NCBI GenBank assembly: GCA_020161265.1
Contig: JAIUOC010000010.1
Span: 62,001-126,000 of the forward strand
Length of the DNA: 64,000 nt
Origin: Chloroflexota bacterium
GTDB lineage: Bacteria > Chloroflexota > Chloroflexia > Chloroflexales > Herpetosiphonaceae
Reading direction: 5' to 3'
Under the pieces are notes generated by a model, which searched no databases, was not told the origin of the DNA, and worked only from the letters and a program-made list of their open reading frames with translations. Made by a program: the position numbers and the translations under genes. Positions 1-8,057 of the stretch are shown in pieces (the stretch's first letter is position 1; every line of letters starts with the position of its first letter).

Positions 1-2
1 CT

Positions 3-383
3 AAAGCCTTGGTTGGCAATACGCGCCGTCGCCCGCCCCAATTTAGTTTTGTGTTTATCAATGCCTGCCAAGTTGCCACCCCAGGCCAGAGCTTAGGCCA
101 AGCAGCAGGCTTCCCCGCCGAAATTCTCAAAAGTGGTGCGGCGGGCTTTGTTGCACCGTTGTGGGAAGCTGATGATCAAGCAGCTGGAACGTTTGCCGCT
201 CAATTTTATAGCCAAGCGTTTCAAGCCCAACCTGTAGGCGCAATTTTGCAACAATATCGCCTAAGTTATGTAGCCAATAGCACCACCACCCGCCTTGCCT
301 ATATCTTTTATGGCCATCCAGCCTTGCGTTTGGCCTATTTGAGCAAAGGAGCCAACCATGCCCAACAACCAAGTGCGGCTTGA
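3..383 (+). CDS. CHAT domain protein, C-terminal fragment (cut by window start)
   Basis: The reading frame is open from the window edge and ends at 383, so only the last ~126 residues are visible. They carry the C-terminal half of a CHAT (caspase HetF associated with TPRs) peptidase domain. The segment FINACQVA holds the presumed catalytic Cys, and the following GF-x(5)-LKSGAAGFVAPLW stretch is typical of the family. The His of the dyad and any N-terminal sensor repeats would lie upstream of the window. The stop codon lies 26 bases inside the next gene, so the two are probably co-transcribed and translationally coupled. CHAT proteins act as regulated cysteine proteases. The substrate here is unknown. 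Confidence 0.8.
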   Translation, partial: KALVGNTRRRPPQFSFVFINACQVATPGQSLGQAAGFPAEILKSGAAGFVAPLWEADDQAAGTFAAQFYSQAFQAQPVGAILQQYRLSYVANSTTTRLAYIFYGHPALRLAYLSKGANHAQQPSAA

Positions 384-1821
384 TGGAACCAGCCAAGCCC
401 ATGAAGTTGCCCCAAATTATCGGATTATTGCCCAAGGTATCACGGGTAATGCCGCCGTACCAAGTCAAGAGCCACGGCGCGGCGAGGCTGGCGCTGGCGT
501 AATCAAAGGGTTAGATTTGGCTTTGATTACCACTGAAAGCAAGTTAGCCCAAACCTTCACCCTCGATCTTGAGAGCAGTTTGCCACCCCCGCCCGGCGCA
601 ATGCGCGGCAGCAGCGATTTTGTGCTACAAACGCCCGATTTTGGCAACAATACAGCCCAAGCGGTGCTTTATACCGATCAAGCAACTGGCTATAGTCAAT
701 GGATTTTCCCTGAGCCAAGCCCAAATCCAGCGACGCAACGCCGAGGCGGAGCCAGCGTTACCTATCGCTTGCCACGCGAGCCAATCGTGCCACTACCGCC
801 AGCACCAGGCGAAGATGCCCGCCGTGGCGGCGTGATCAAAGCCATTCGCAAGGTTGTACGGGTGATCGCTTGGAAAACTGATGAATTGATTGGTAACACG
901 CTTGAGGCGATTATTAGCAAGTGGGAATCGGTCAAACGCGCTTATGGCTGGCAAAACTTACCGCTGAATGATCTCAATCCGATTGATTGGGCACGGATGC
1001 AAACTGGCCGCAGTTTATTGCTCATTCATGGCACATTTAGCAGCGCAACCGGAGCATTTGCCGCCTTGCCCAACGAGACAATTGGGCGCTTGCAGCAAAT
1101 CTATAATGGGCGCTTATTCGCCTTCAATCATCCGTCGCTGAGCGTCTCGCCACAAGCCAATATCGACGAATTACTCAAAACCATGCCCAATAACCTCGAA
1201 CTTGATGTAATTACTCATAGTCGTGGCGGCTTGGTTGGGCGCGAATTGCTCAGTCGGGTACAGCAGGGTATTCCGTTGCGAGTACGCAAAATGGTTATGG
1301 TGGCTTGCCCCAACCGTGGCACGCCCTTGGCTGATGGTGAACATTGGCTAACCATGCTCGATCGCTATACCTCGCTGTTGGCCGATTTGCCCGATACCAG
1401 TGCCAGTGTGATTATGGAAGGAATTTTGACGGTTGTGAAATTGATTGGTCATGCTGGCTTGCGCAAATTACCAGGCCTCGCCGCGATGACTCCCAAAAAC
1501 AGCTATTTACAACAACTCAACACTGGCCAGCCCGGTCAAACCCAAGTTTATGCCATGGTTGCCGATTACCAACCCAACGACCCTAATTGGATCAAACGTT
1601 TTATGATTCAACAAGGCAATAAATTGATCGACCATTTCTTTGGCGAGGCCAATGATGGGGTTGTGCCAACAGCGGGTGGCTATCAAGGCACCAGCGATGG
1701 CAGTGGCTGGTCAATCCCAAGTGAACGCCGCATTCTATTTGATACCGACAAACGGATCAACCACAGCAGTTTCTTTGGTAATCCAGCAGTTAACCAGCAA
1801 TTAGTCGAATGGCTCAGGTGA
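358..1821 (+). CDS. alpha/beta hydrolase (lipase-like), DUF7379-type
   Basis: The protein has 487 residues. The C-terminal half is an alpha/beta hydrolase: a beta-strand with LLIHGTFSS (oxyanion region) near residue 222, the nucleophile elbow THSRGG with Ser288, an NRGTPLA segment typical of lipase and PGAP1-like folds, a late acidic DGVVP motif, and a closing NHSSFFGN that supplies a candidate catalytic His. The first ~200 residues are a variable region with a Pro-rich linker. No signal peptide is visible, so a cytoplasmic or effector-domain role is likely. It overlaps the upstream CHAT gene by 26 bases, which suggests that protease and hydrolase work together, perhaps as sensor/protease plus effector. 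The substrate cannot be told from sequence. Confidence 0.75.
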   Translation: MPNNQVRLDGTSQAHEVAPNYRIIAQGITGNAAVPSQEPRRGEAGAGVIKGLDLALITTESKLAQTFTLDLESSLPPPPGAMRGSSDFVLQTPDFGNNTAQAVLYTDQATGYSQWIFPEPSPNPATQRRGGASVTYRLPREPIVPLPPAPGEDARRGGVIKAIRKVVRVIAWKTDELIGNTLEAIISKWESVKRAYGWQNLPLNDLNPIDWARMQTGRSLLLIHGTFSSATGAFAALPNETIGRLQQIYNGRLFAFNHPSLSVSPQANIDELLKTMPNNLELDVITHSRGGLVGRELLSRVQQGIPLRVRKMVMVACPNRGTPLADGEHWLTMLDRYTSLLADLPDTSASVIMEGILTVVKLIGHAGLRKLPGLAAMTPKNSYLQQLNTGQPGQTQVYAMVADYQPNDPNWIKRFMIQQGNKLIDHFFGEANDGVVPTAGGYQGTSDGSGWSIPSERRILFDTDKRINHSSFFGNPAVNQQLVEWLR

Positions 1822-1851
1822 AGGATGAGGGATGAAGGATGAGGGATGAAA

Positions 1852-1978
1852 TTTAACCGCGAAGAACGCGAAGTTTCACAAAGATGAATTTGGCTATTGG
1901 CTATCGAAGATTGGTTGGAATCTTAACTCCAAAGCCAATAGCCTATAGCCAACGCTCTTCGTGCTCTTCGTGGTTAAA
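1852..1978. repeat. nested palindromic intergenic element
   Basis: The gap between the convergent hydrolase and GAF genes begins with a short GGATGA/GGGATGA direct repeat (1822-1850). An imperfect palindrome follows. Outer arms of the TTTAACCGCGAAG / CTTCGTGGTTAAA type enclose inner arms GGCTATTGGCTAT (from 1892) and ATAGCCTATAGCC-like (to 1950). The same words recur in most long gaps of the window. No gene is visible here. It could fold into a long cruciform or RNA hairpin between two convergent genes. Confidence 0.7.
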
Positions 1979-1998
1979 AAACGCTATGTTCTACACGC

Positions 1999-2925
1999 TT
2001 AAACATCGGGTAATTGCTTATCGTTGACCACCAAGGCAGCGGCGACAAGGCTAGCCAACACCTCAACTTTTTGCTGAACTTCAGGACTGAACGGTACAAT
2101 CGTATGTTGCGCTCGATCAATACAGTTGATCAATTGTAAAACGCCGATCACCTCGGTCGTGCTATCTTTCAGCGGCACGGTCAACAACGACATTGAATGA
2201 TAGTTCATGGCCATATCAAAGGCTTGCGGGCCAGAAAAATCATATGAATCGCTGCCATAGACATCGATCACGTTATGCGAAACCCCACGATGTACCGTGG
2301 CCGCAGTAATCGTGCGTACAATCGGCTGGCCTTGATTATCGTACAATGCCAAAGCTGGAATTGGTAATTGTTGATCAAAAGCATTCAAATTAATCTTCAA
2401 TGAATCAGTTTGCATAGTAACTGGACGCAGAGTTTGGGTCGAGGTGCGCAAATACAAAGTACAGGCATCAGCTGATGCCAGTTGTTTGGCGGTCGTTACA
2501 ATTGTGTGAAACAAATGCTCAACATCATCTTCGCTGACCAATTGCACACCCAAGGGCAAAATCGAGTCGATCAACTGGGAGGTATGTGAGGAATATTGAT
2601 CTTGCGCCGCCACCAAGGCCGCTTTGGCTTGGCTAATTTGCTCGTTCAACAAAGGATGATCGCGCACCACAGGCAGGATCGTTCGATTCAGATGTTGGGC
2701 AATTTGACGATAGAGCCACGTGCTGAGCATAAGCCAAATCAACGACCAAGCGGCAAATAAGAGTACAACGATTAATGAAAATGGCTGTTTGGCCGTGCCA
2801 ACCCATAATAAAAAGCCCACACCGACTAATAGCACCAAGGCCGAACCAAGCCACAGCCAGCGCAAACGTTTGATCACCGTCAAGGCTACATCAGTTTCAG
2901 ACGGATTTGGCATATCGATTCTCAC
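1999..2925 (-). CDS. membrane-anchored GAF domain protein
   Basis: The protein has 308 residues. Two N-terminal transmembrane helices (about residues 26-45 and 50-70) with a very short loop are followed by a helical linker (90-120) and one GAF domain (about 130-300). The GAF domain contains the usual core strands ending in VIGVLQLINC. There is no kinase, cyclase or DNA-binding output domain, so it probably senses a small ligand and signals through a partner. The start could be the GTG at 2925 or the ATG at 2913; neither has a strong ribosome site. The gene is convergent with the upstream hydrolase and divergent from gpmI. Confidence 0.7.
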   Translation of the reverse strand: MRIDMPNPSETDVALTVIKRLRWLWLGSALVLLVGVGFLLWVGTAKQPFSLIVVLLFAAWSLIWLMLSTWLYRQIAQHLNRTILPVVRDHPLLNEQISQAKAALVAAQDQYSSHTSQLIDSILPLGVQLVSEDDVEHLFHTIVTTAKQLASADACTLYLRTSTQTLRPVTMQTDSLKINLNAFDQQLPIPALALYDNQGQPIVRTITAATVHRGVSHNVIDVYGSDSYDFSGPQAFDMAMNYHSMSLLTVPLKDSTTEVIGVLQLINCIDRAQHTIVPFSPEVQQKVEVLASLVAAALVVNDKQLPDV

Positions 2926-2969
2926 ACTAAGAGTATCCCGATCATATCATGTGTTGTGGAATCAAGCCA

Positions 2970-3062
2970 TAGAATAATTTCAGCTTCTTAACCTTCGCGC
3001 TCTTCGCGTTCTTCGTGGTTCCGCGCCAACTGAACCCTAGACCCTGACTGCTGGCCCTTACA
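2970..3062. repeat. intergenic repeat words (CTTCGCG/CTTCGTGGTTC, CCCTGAC)
   Basis: The 240-base gap between the GAF gene and gpmI contains TTCGCGCTCTTCGCGTTCTTCGTGGTTC and a GAACCCTAGACCCTGAC segment. These are the same degenerate words that fill other gaps in the window, present here as a single arm without a clear partner arm. The gpmI ribosome site lies just downstream. No clear promoter hexamers were found. Confidence 0.5.
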
Positions 3063-3168
3063 ACCTCGTTTCTATTATGCTCATCGTAGGTGAAGCCTTT
3101 GCTACTTGCACTTTTGGCACTTTTCTCGTTAAATAGAGCCAACATGTTAACGTTTACAAGGAGTAATC

Positions 3169-4797
3169 ATGACAACACCGCGTCCTGTGTTGTTAGCCAT
3201 AATGGATGGTTGGGGTTTGGCTCCGGCTGGCCCTGGCAACGGCGTTAGTTTAGCCAACACTCCCAATGTTGATCATTGGATGGCGACCTGCCCAACCACC
3301 CAACTGCATGCCTCTGGCCTTGATGTTGGCTTGCCCGAAGGCCAAATTGGCAACAGTGAAGTCGGCCACTTGAATATCGGCGCTGGATTGGTGGTCTATC
3401 AAGATTCCACGCGCATCAGCGAATCGATCAAATCTGGTGAGTTTTTTGCGAATCCAGCGTTTCTCGAAGCTGTCCAAATCGTCAAAGAACGTGGCACAAA
3501 TATGCACTTGATCGGCTTGATTGGCCGGGGTGGCGTGCATGCCTACGATATTCATCTCGCAGGGTTGTTGCAATTGATGGCTCAGCAAGGGGTCAATCGT
3601 ACCTACATTCATGCTTTTATGGATGGCCGCGATACCTTGCCACAAAGTGGCCTTGGCTATATGCGAGAGTTGCAACAAACGATTGCCCAAATCGGTGTTG
3701 GCCAAGTGGCGAGCGTCATTGGCCGCTATTATGCCATGGATCGCGATAAGCGCTGGGAGCGCGTCGGCACTGCTTATGCCGCAATGGTCGAAGGCGTTGG
3801 CCACACTGCCAGCGATCCAATCAGTGCGATCGAGCAAGCGTATTTGCGCGATGCTCGCGGCGATGAATTTATCGAAGCCACGGTCATCACCGATAGCGCT
3901 GGCCTGGCCTTACCACGGATCAACGCTGGCGATGTGGTGATTTGTTTCAATTTCCGCGCCGATCGGGTACGCCAAATTACCCGTGCCTTGATGCAGCCCG
4001 ATCTCAACACCATGATCCAAGAATGGTATGCCAACCAAGCCGAACAAGGCTTGCAACTGCCGACCACGATTTGGCAACGACCTGAGCAAGTGCCAAATCT
4101 GCATTATGTCACCATGACCCAGTATGATGCGACATTCCCGTATGCAATTGCCTATCCGCCGCATTACATCACTGAGCCATTGGCCAAAGTGATCGCCGAT
4201 GCTGGCAAGCGTCAATATCACAGCGCCGAAACCGAAAAATACCCCCACGTCACCTTCTTCTTGAATGGGCGGCGTGAGGAGCCTTTTGCTGGCGAGGATC
4301 GGGTGATGGCGGCCTCGCCCAAAGTCGCAACCTACGATCTTCAGCCTGAAATGAGTGCCGAAGAAGTTGCCGCCAAATTACTCGATGCGGTTAATAGCCA
4401 AGTCTACGATTTCTTGGTGGTCAACTTTGCCAATCCCGATATGGTCGGCCATACCGGAGTGATTCCGGCGGTGGTCAAAGCCTGCGAAACTGTTGATCGT
4501 TGCTTGGGCCAAGTTGTGCCAGCCGTGGTTGCACAAGGCGGCGCAGCCATCTTGATCGCCGACCATGGCAATGCTGAACAGATGATTGATCCGCAAACAG
4601 GCGGCCCACACACGGCCCACACCACCAACCTTGTGCCATGTATTTTGGTCGCCGACCCAGCTACAGGCCTAACCCGCGAACAGATCAGCCTTCGGGCTGG
4701 TGGCCGTTTGGCCGATCTGGCTCCAACCATCCTCGATTTGCTGGGCCTGCAAAAGGCCGCCGCCATGACCGGAACCAGCTTGATCGAACCCAAATAA
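3169..4797 (+). CDS. gpmI: 2,3-bisphosphoglycerate-independent phosphoglycerate mutase
   Basis: The enzyme interconverts 3-phosphoglycerate and 2-phosphoglycerate in glycolysis and gluconeogenesis using two manganese ions and a phosphoserine intermediate. Its 542 residues match the usual ~510-550 length. The metal-binding IMDGWG motif sits at the N-terminus, and GNSEVGHLNIGAG holds the phosphorylated Ser63. Later metal-site motifs include NFRADR, YDFLVVNFANPDMVGHTG and LIADHGNAE. AAGGAG lies a few bases before the ATG at 3169. It is a monocistronic gene closed by a strong terminator. Confidence 0.97.
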   Translation: MTTPRPVLLAIMDGWGLAPAGPGNGVSLANTPNVDHWMATCPTTQLHASGLDVGLPEGQIGNSEVGHLNIGAGLVVYQDSTRISESIKSGEFFANPAFLEAVQIVKERGTNMHLIGLIGRGGVHAYDIHLAGLLQLMAQQGVNRTYIHAFMDGRDTLPQSGLGYMRELQQTIAQIGVGQVASVIGRYYAMDRDKRWERVGTAYAAMVEGVGHTASDPISAIEQAYLRDARGDEFIEATVITDSAGLALPRINAGDVVICFNFRADRVRQITRALMQPDLNTMIQEWYANQAEQGLQLPTTIWQRPEQVPNLHYVTMTQYDATFPYAIAYPPHYITEPLAKVIADAGKRQYHSAETEKYPHVTFFLNGRREEPFAGEDRVMAASPKVATYDLQPEMSAEEVAAKLLDAVNSQVYDFLVVNFANPDMVGHTGVIPAVVKACETVDRCLGQVVPAVVAQGGAAILIADHGNAEQMIDPQTGGPHTAHTTNLVPCILVADPATGLTREQISLRAGGRLADLAPTILDLLGLQKAAAMTGTSLIEPK

Positions 4798-4808
4798 ACC
4801 GCTGATTT

Positions 4809-4844
4809 AGCCCGCTGACGTTAATCGCGTCAGCGGGCTTTTTT
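4809..4844 (+). terminator. Rho-independent terminator of gpmI
   Basis: A perfect 12-base stem (AGCCCGCTGACG with its complement) and a 7-base loop are followed directly by a run of T residues. It sits 11 bases after the gpmI stop and separates gpmI from the enediyne operon. Confidence 0.92.
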
Positions 4845-5171
4845 GATCTGTCTAGATAGTTGATTAATCCTAGGCAACTATGGTACTCTAGCCACATCCC
4901 AGAAAATCTTGATTAACGACCAATGCCACAACAATGGCCAATCGTACAATTTATGCGTTCGCTACAACCTTGAAGTACAATGATTTAGCCCTTTGTAGTG
5001 AGCTATTATTGTGCTCGTTGGCGATAATATTCATCACTGGAATATAGCACAATAGTCCTAGTCATAGCGTAGGCCATATCTGAAAGATCTTGGCCCATCA
5101 CTCCCCCTTATAGCCATATCAACAACAACACAAACTGAGTGTGCAATGCAAGCGCAAGGAAGGCAGGCTCT
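4845..5171 (+). promoter_or_regulatory. intergenic region carrying the presumed enediyne operon promoter
   Basis: This 327-base gap lies between the gpmI terminator and the first cassette gene. It has no credible coding frame and none of the repeat words seen in other gaps. The operon promoter must lie here because the terminator is upstream. A weak candidate is TTGGCG at 5018 with TATAGC at 5043 (spacing 19), but no strong consensus pair is visible, which would fit an activator-dependent promoter. The ribosome site AAGGAAGG at about 5156-5163 serves the ATG at 5172. Confidence 0.4.
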
Positions 5172-6125
5172 ATGTTGCTTAATCGTGTCTGGACGTATCC
5201 GCTGCGTCTCTCTCCGCTCGAAGCGACATTTGCACGGCGAGGGTTTCCCATCGGCGATGGGCAAAATCAAGCACGGCTTGAAACAATCGGCAAAACATTT
5301 TTGCAGGGCTATCACGCTGCGCTCGATGACCAAGGCTTAGGCCAGCTCAGACAGCAACTTGAGCAGATTGAGCCGCAATTGCAGGGTTTTGCCTTCGAGG
5401 GTGCAGGCATGGGCTTGACGATACTCGACCAAATTACGCCATGGAATCGCCAGCGCGTTCAGACATTTTTAGCCAATGAAGGCCAGCATCAACGCTACAT
5501 TATTCAGGTTGGGGTTGGTTGGGCCGTCGCCCGCATGCGCTGGACGTTGCCAAAGGTTGTGCAAGCGCTTGACCCGCTCTTACGCTGGCTGGTGCTCGAT
5601 GGCTATGGCTTTCATCAAGGCTATTTCGCTTGGCACGATTCGTTCATCCAACACCACTACCCTAAAAAATTCGATGCCAAACAATTGGCGATTTTTGACC
5701 AAGGGCTTGGCCGTAGTTTGTGGTTTGTCACAAGCTCCAACCCACGCATGATCGCCAATGTGATCAGCCGTTTTACCCACGAGCGCCAAATTAACCTCTG
5801 GGCCGGAATTGGCCTAGCTTGTGCCTACGCTGGCAGCAACAATCCCGAGGCCTTGCATGCCATCGCTGAATTGGGCGCGACCTACAGCGCCGCGATTGCC
5901 CAAGGGGTAACCTTCGCCGCTAAGACTCGTCTTCATGCTGGGTATATCCCTGAACATAGCGAGTTAGCCTGCCAGATTTTATGCCAGCAAAGCGTAGCTG
6001 AGGCGGCTGCCACTACCGATCAGGTACTACCTGCCGTCAGCCAAGATGGCTCAATCGATGCTTACCAGCATTGGCAGGAGTTGATTCGGGCTTGTTACTT
6101 GAAGAAAGAGGCCATTGCCGTATGA
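5172..6125 (+). CDS. enediyne biosynthesis protein, DUF1702 family (UnbL/E3-type)
   Basis: The protein has 317 residues and belongs to the DUF1702 family, one of the five proteins of the conserved enediyne core cassette; its biochemical role is not established. Visible family features are the N-terminal LSPLEATFARRGF segment, the Gly-rich FEGAGMGLTILD block (about residues 75-86), VGVGWAVAR, the DGYGFHQGYF segment, FDQGLGRSLWF, and an Ala-rich helical C-terminus. The ATG at 5172 is preferred over the in-frame GTG at 5139 because AAGGAAGG lies 8-9 bases before it. The stop overlaps the ATG of the next gene (ATGA at 6122), so translation is coupled. The next genes are UnbV, UnbU and PksE, which supports the assignment. 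Confidence 0.88.
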   Translation: MLLNRVWTYPLRLSPLEATFARRGFPIGDGQNQARLETIGKTFLQGYHAALDDQGLGQLRQQLEQIEPQLQGFAFEGAGMGLTILDQITPWNRQRVQTFLANEGQHQRYIIQVGVGWAVARMRWTLPKVVQALDPLLRWLVLDGYGFHQGYFAWHDSFIQHHYPKKFDAKQLAIFDQGLGRSLWFVTSSNPRMIANVISRFTHERQINLWAGIGLACAYAGSNNPEALHAIAELGATYSAAIAQGVTFAAKTRLHAGYIPEHSELACQILCQQSVAEAAATTDQVLPAVSQDGSIDAYQHWQELIRACYLKKEAIAV

Positions 6126-8038
6126 AACAGACTTTGTTGAAGTATCAAACGCAGTTGCTGGCTGTTGCCGTGTTGGTTGGCACGTTTGTTGTGGCCCAAC
6201 CACCAACGCTTTCACAAGCTGAACAAGCCGATTTGAGCCAAAGCTTTGGCTTTGCACAACAGCCACTTGCCCCATTGGCGGGCCATACCCAGCGCTTTAT
6301 TCGCCCAGTTAATCCAAGTTTGGCCCATATTGATGCTTGGATCTCGTCGGTTGGGGCGGCGATTGCCCTCAACGATCTTGATAACGATGGCTTATCCAAT
6401 GATATTTGTTATGTCGATACCCGAATTGATCACGTGGTGGTACAGCCTGCCCAAGCCAGCAACGCGCGTTATCCAGCCTTTGCGCTTGATCCAAGCAGCC
6501 TCAAATACGATGCCAGCACGATGGCTCCGATGGGATGTTTGCCCAGCGATATCAACGAAGATGGCATGCTCGACCTAATTGTCTATTACTGGGGTCGCAC
6601 ACCAATTATCTTTGTCCAGCAATATCAGGGTGCAAATGTCGATCTCAGCAGCCAAAGCTATGTTACCCAAGAGCTTGTAACCACGGGCGATCGCTGGTTT
6701 ACCAACACTGGTTTGGTCAGCGATTTCGATGGCGATGGCCATCAAGATTTGCTGTTTGCCAATTATTTTCCTGATGGGGCAGCAATTCTCGATGCCAAAT
6801 CGAGCCGCAAGCAAACCATGCAAGCCTCGATGTCCCGTGCATTCAACGGCGGCGATAAGCACTTTTTCCTTTGGCAGCAAACCAGTGCCGAGCAAGCGCC
6901 ATTTGTCGCTGTACCCGACGTGCTCAGCGGCGAGTTGAACCATGGCTGGACATTGGCACTAGGAACCTACGATTTCAACAATGATCTCTTGCCAGAACTG
7001 TATATTGGCAACGATTTTGGCCCAGATCGTTTTTTAATCAACCGCTCAACGCCTGGCACGATCAAACTAGAACTGGCTGAGGGCAGTGGGGGCTTCACGA
7101 TTCCCACATCCAAAGTGCTTGGCCACGATTCGTTCAAGGGCATGGGCGTTGATTTTAGCGATATTAATAGCGATCAGCACCCCGATATATTTGTGAGCAA
7201 CATCACCACACCGTTTGGTTTGCACGAAAGCAATTTTGCTTATGTCAGCGACCCCAGCGCCAAACTCGATCAAAGTGAATTGCCCGATTACACCGACCAA
7301 AGCGAGCAGCTTGGTTTTGGGCGCAGTGGTTGGGCTTGGGATATTAAGCTAGCCGATTTCAACAACGATCAGCGCGACGAAATTTTGCAAGCAACCGGGT
7401 TTGTCAAAGGCACAATCAATCGTTGGCCCGAACTGCAAGAATTGGCAACAGGCAACGATCAATTGCTCGCCGACCCAGCCAGTTGGCCGCGCTTCAGTGC
7501 TGGCGATGATATTGCAGGCCATCAAATTAACCCATTTTTTAGCCAAGCCGCCGATGGCCGTTACTACGACCTTGCCAAAACCCTAGGCTTTGAGCCAACC
7601 GTCAGCCGTGGCATTGCAGTTGGCGATGTTGATGGCGATGGCAAGCTCGATTTTGCCTCAGCCAACCAATGGGAAGATTCGATCTTCTACCACAACACCA
7701 GTCAAAGCAGCAATCAAGCGCTTGGTTTACGCCTGCGGATTGCCAACGATGGCAAGGCCAACAACATTACAGGTTTTCAACCAACCAGCGCGGCGATTCC
7801 GGCGATTGGAGCGCATGTCACGGTCAAATTGCCCGATGGTCGCGCGCTCACGAGCCAAGTTGATGGCGGCAACGGCCATTCAGGCAAACGCAGCTACGAT
7901 CTGCACTTTGGCTTAGGGCCGCTTGATCCACAAACCCAACTTGAAGTAACGGTGCGCTGGCGCGGGCTTGATGGTAGCGTCCAAACGAGTGTCGTTCAAC
8001 TCACACCAGGTAATCATACCTTGGTACTTGGCCAATAA
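6122..8038 (+). CDS. enediyne biosynthesis protein UnbV (FG-GAP/ASPIC family)
   Basis: The protein has 638 residues. An N-terminal hydrophobic helix (about residues 8-26) acts as signal or anchor and points to export. A beta-propeller region follows with at least six Ca-binding style loops of the DxDxDG/DxNxDG type (NDLDNDG, SDINEDG, SDFDGDG, DFNNDLLPE, DINSDQHPD, GDVDGDG). The C-terminal ~100 residues form the ASPIC/UnbV domain (from about 530), with AIGAHVTVKLPDG and LHFGLG. It is a conserved member of the enediyne core cassette (E4-type); the reaction is unknown. The ATG at 6122 overlaps the upstream stop by four bases. An in-frame start at 6071 would lie inside the upstream gene without a ribosome site. 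Confidence 0.9.
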   Translation: MKQTLLKYQTQLLAVAVLVGTFVVAQPPTLSQAEQADLSQSFGFAQQPLAPLAGHTQRFIRPVNPSLAHIDAWISSVGAAIALNDLDNDGLSNDICYVDTRIDHVVVQPAQASNARYPAFALDPSSLKYDASTMAPMGCLPSDINEDGMLDLIVYYWGRTPIIFVQQYQGANVDLSSQSYVTQELVTTGDRWFTNTGLVSDFDGDGHQDLLFANYFPDGAAILDAKSSRKQTMQASMSRAFNGGDKHFFLWQQTSAEQAPFVAVPDVLSGELNHGWTLALGTYDFNNDLLPELYIGNDFGPDRFLINRSTPGTIKLELAEGSGGFTIPTSKVLGHDSFKGMGVDFSDINSDQHPDIFVSNITTPFGLHESNFAYVSDPSAKLDQSELPDYTDQSEQLGFGRSGWAWDIKLADFNNDQRDEILQATGFVKGTINRWPELQELATGNDQLLADPASWPRFSAGDDIAGHQINPFFSQAADGRYYDLAKTLGFEPTVSRGIAVGDVDGDGKLDFASANQWEDSIFYHNTSQSSNQALGLRLRIANDGKANNITGFQPTSAAIPAIGAHVTVKLPDGRALTSQVDGGNGHSGKRSYDLHFGLGPLDPQTQLEVTVRWRGLDGSVQTSVVQLTPGNHTLVLGQ

Positions 8039-8057
8039 TTGCGCAAGGAGTTTTTGT

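Noticed and set aside
3-383. Truncated CHAT pseudogene
   Set aside because: The frame is open to the window edge, so the missing part is only outside the window.
1852-1978. Insertion sequence in the gap
   Set aside because: No transposase frame and no clear target-site duplication were seen. Only short palindromic words are present, so a complete insertion sequence is not supported.
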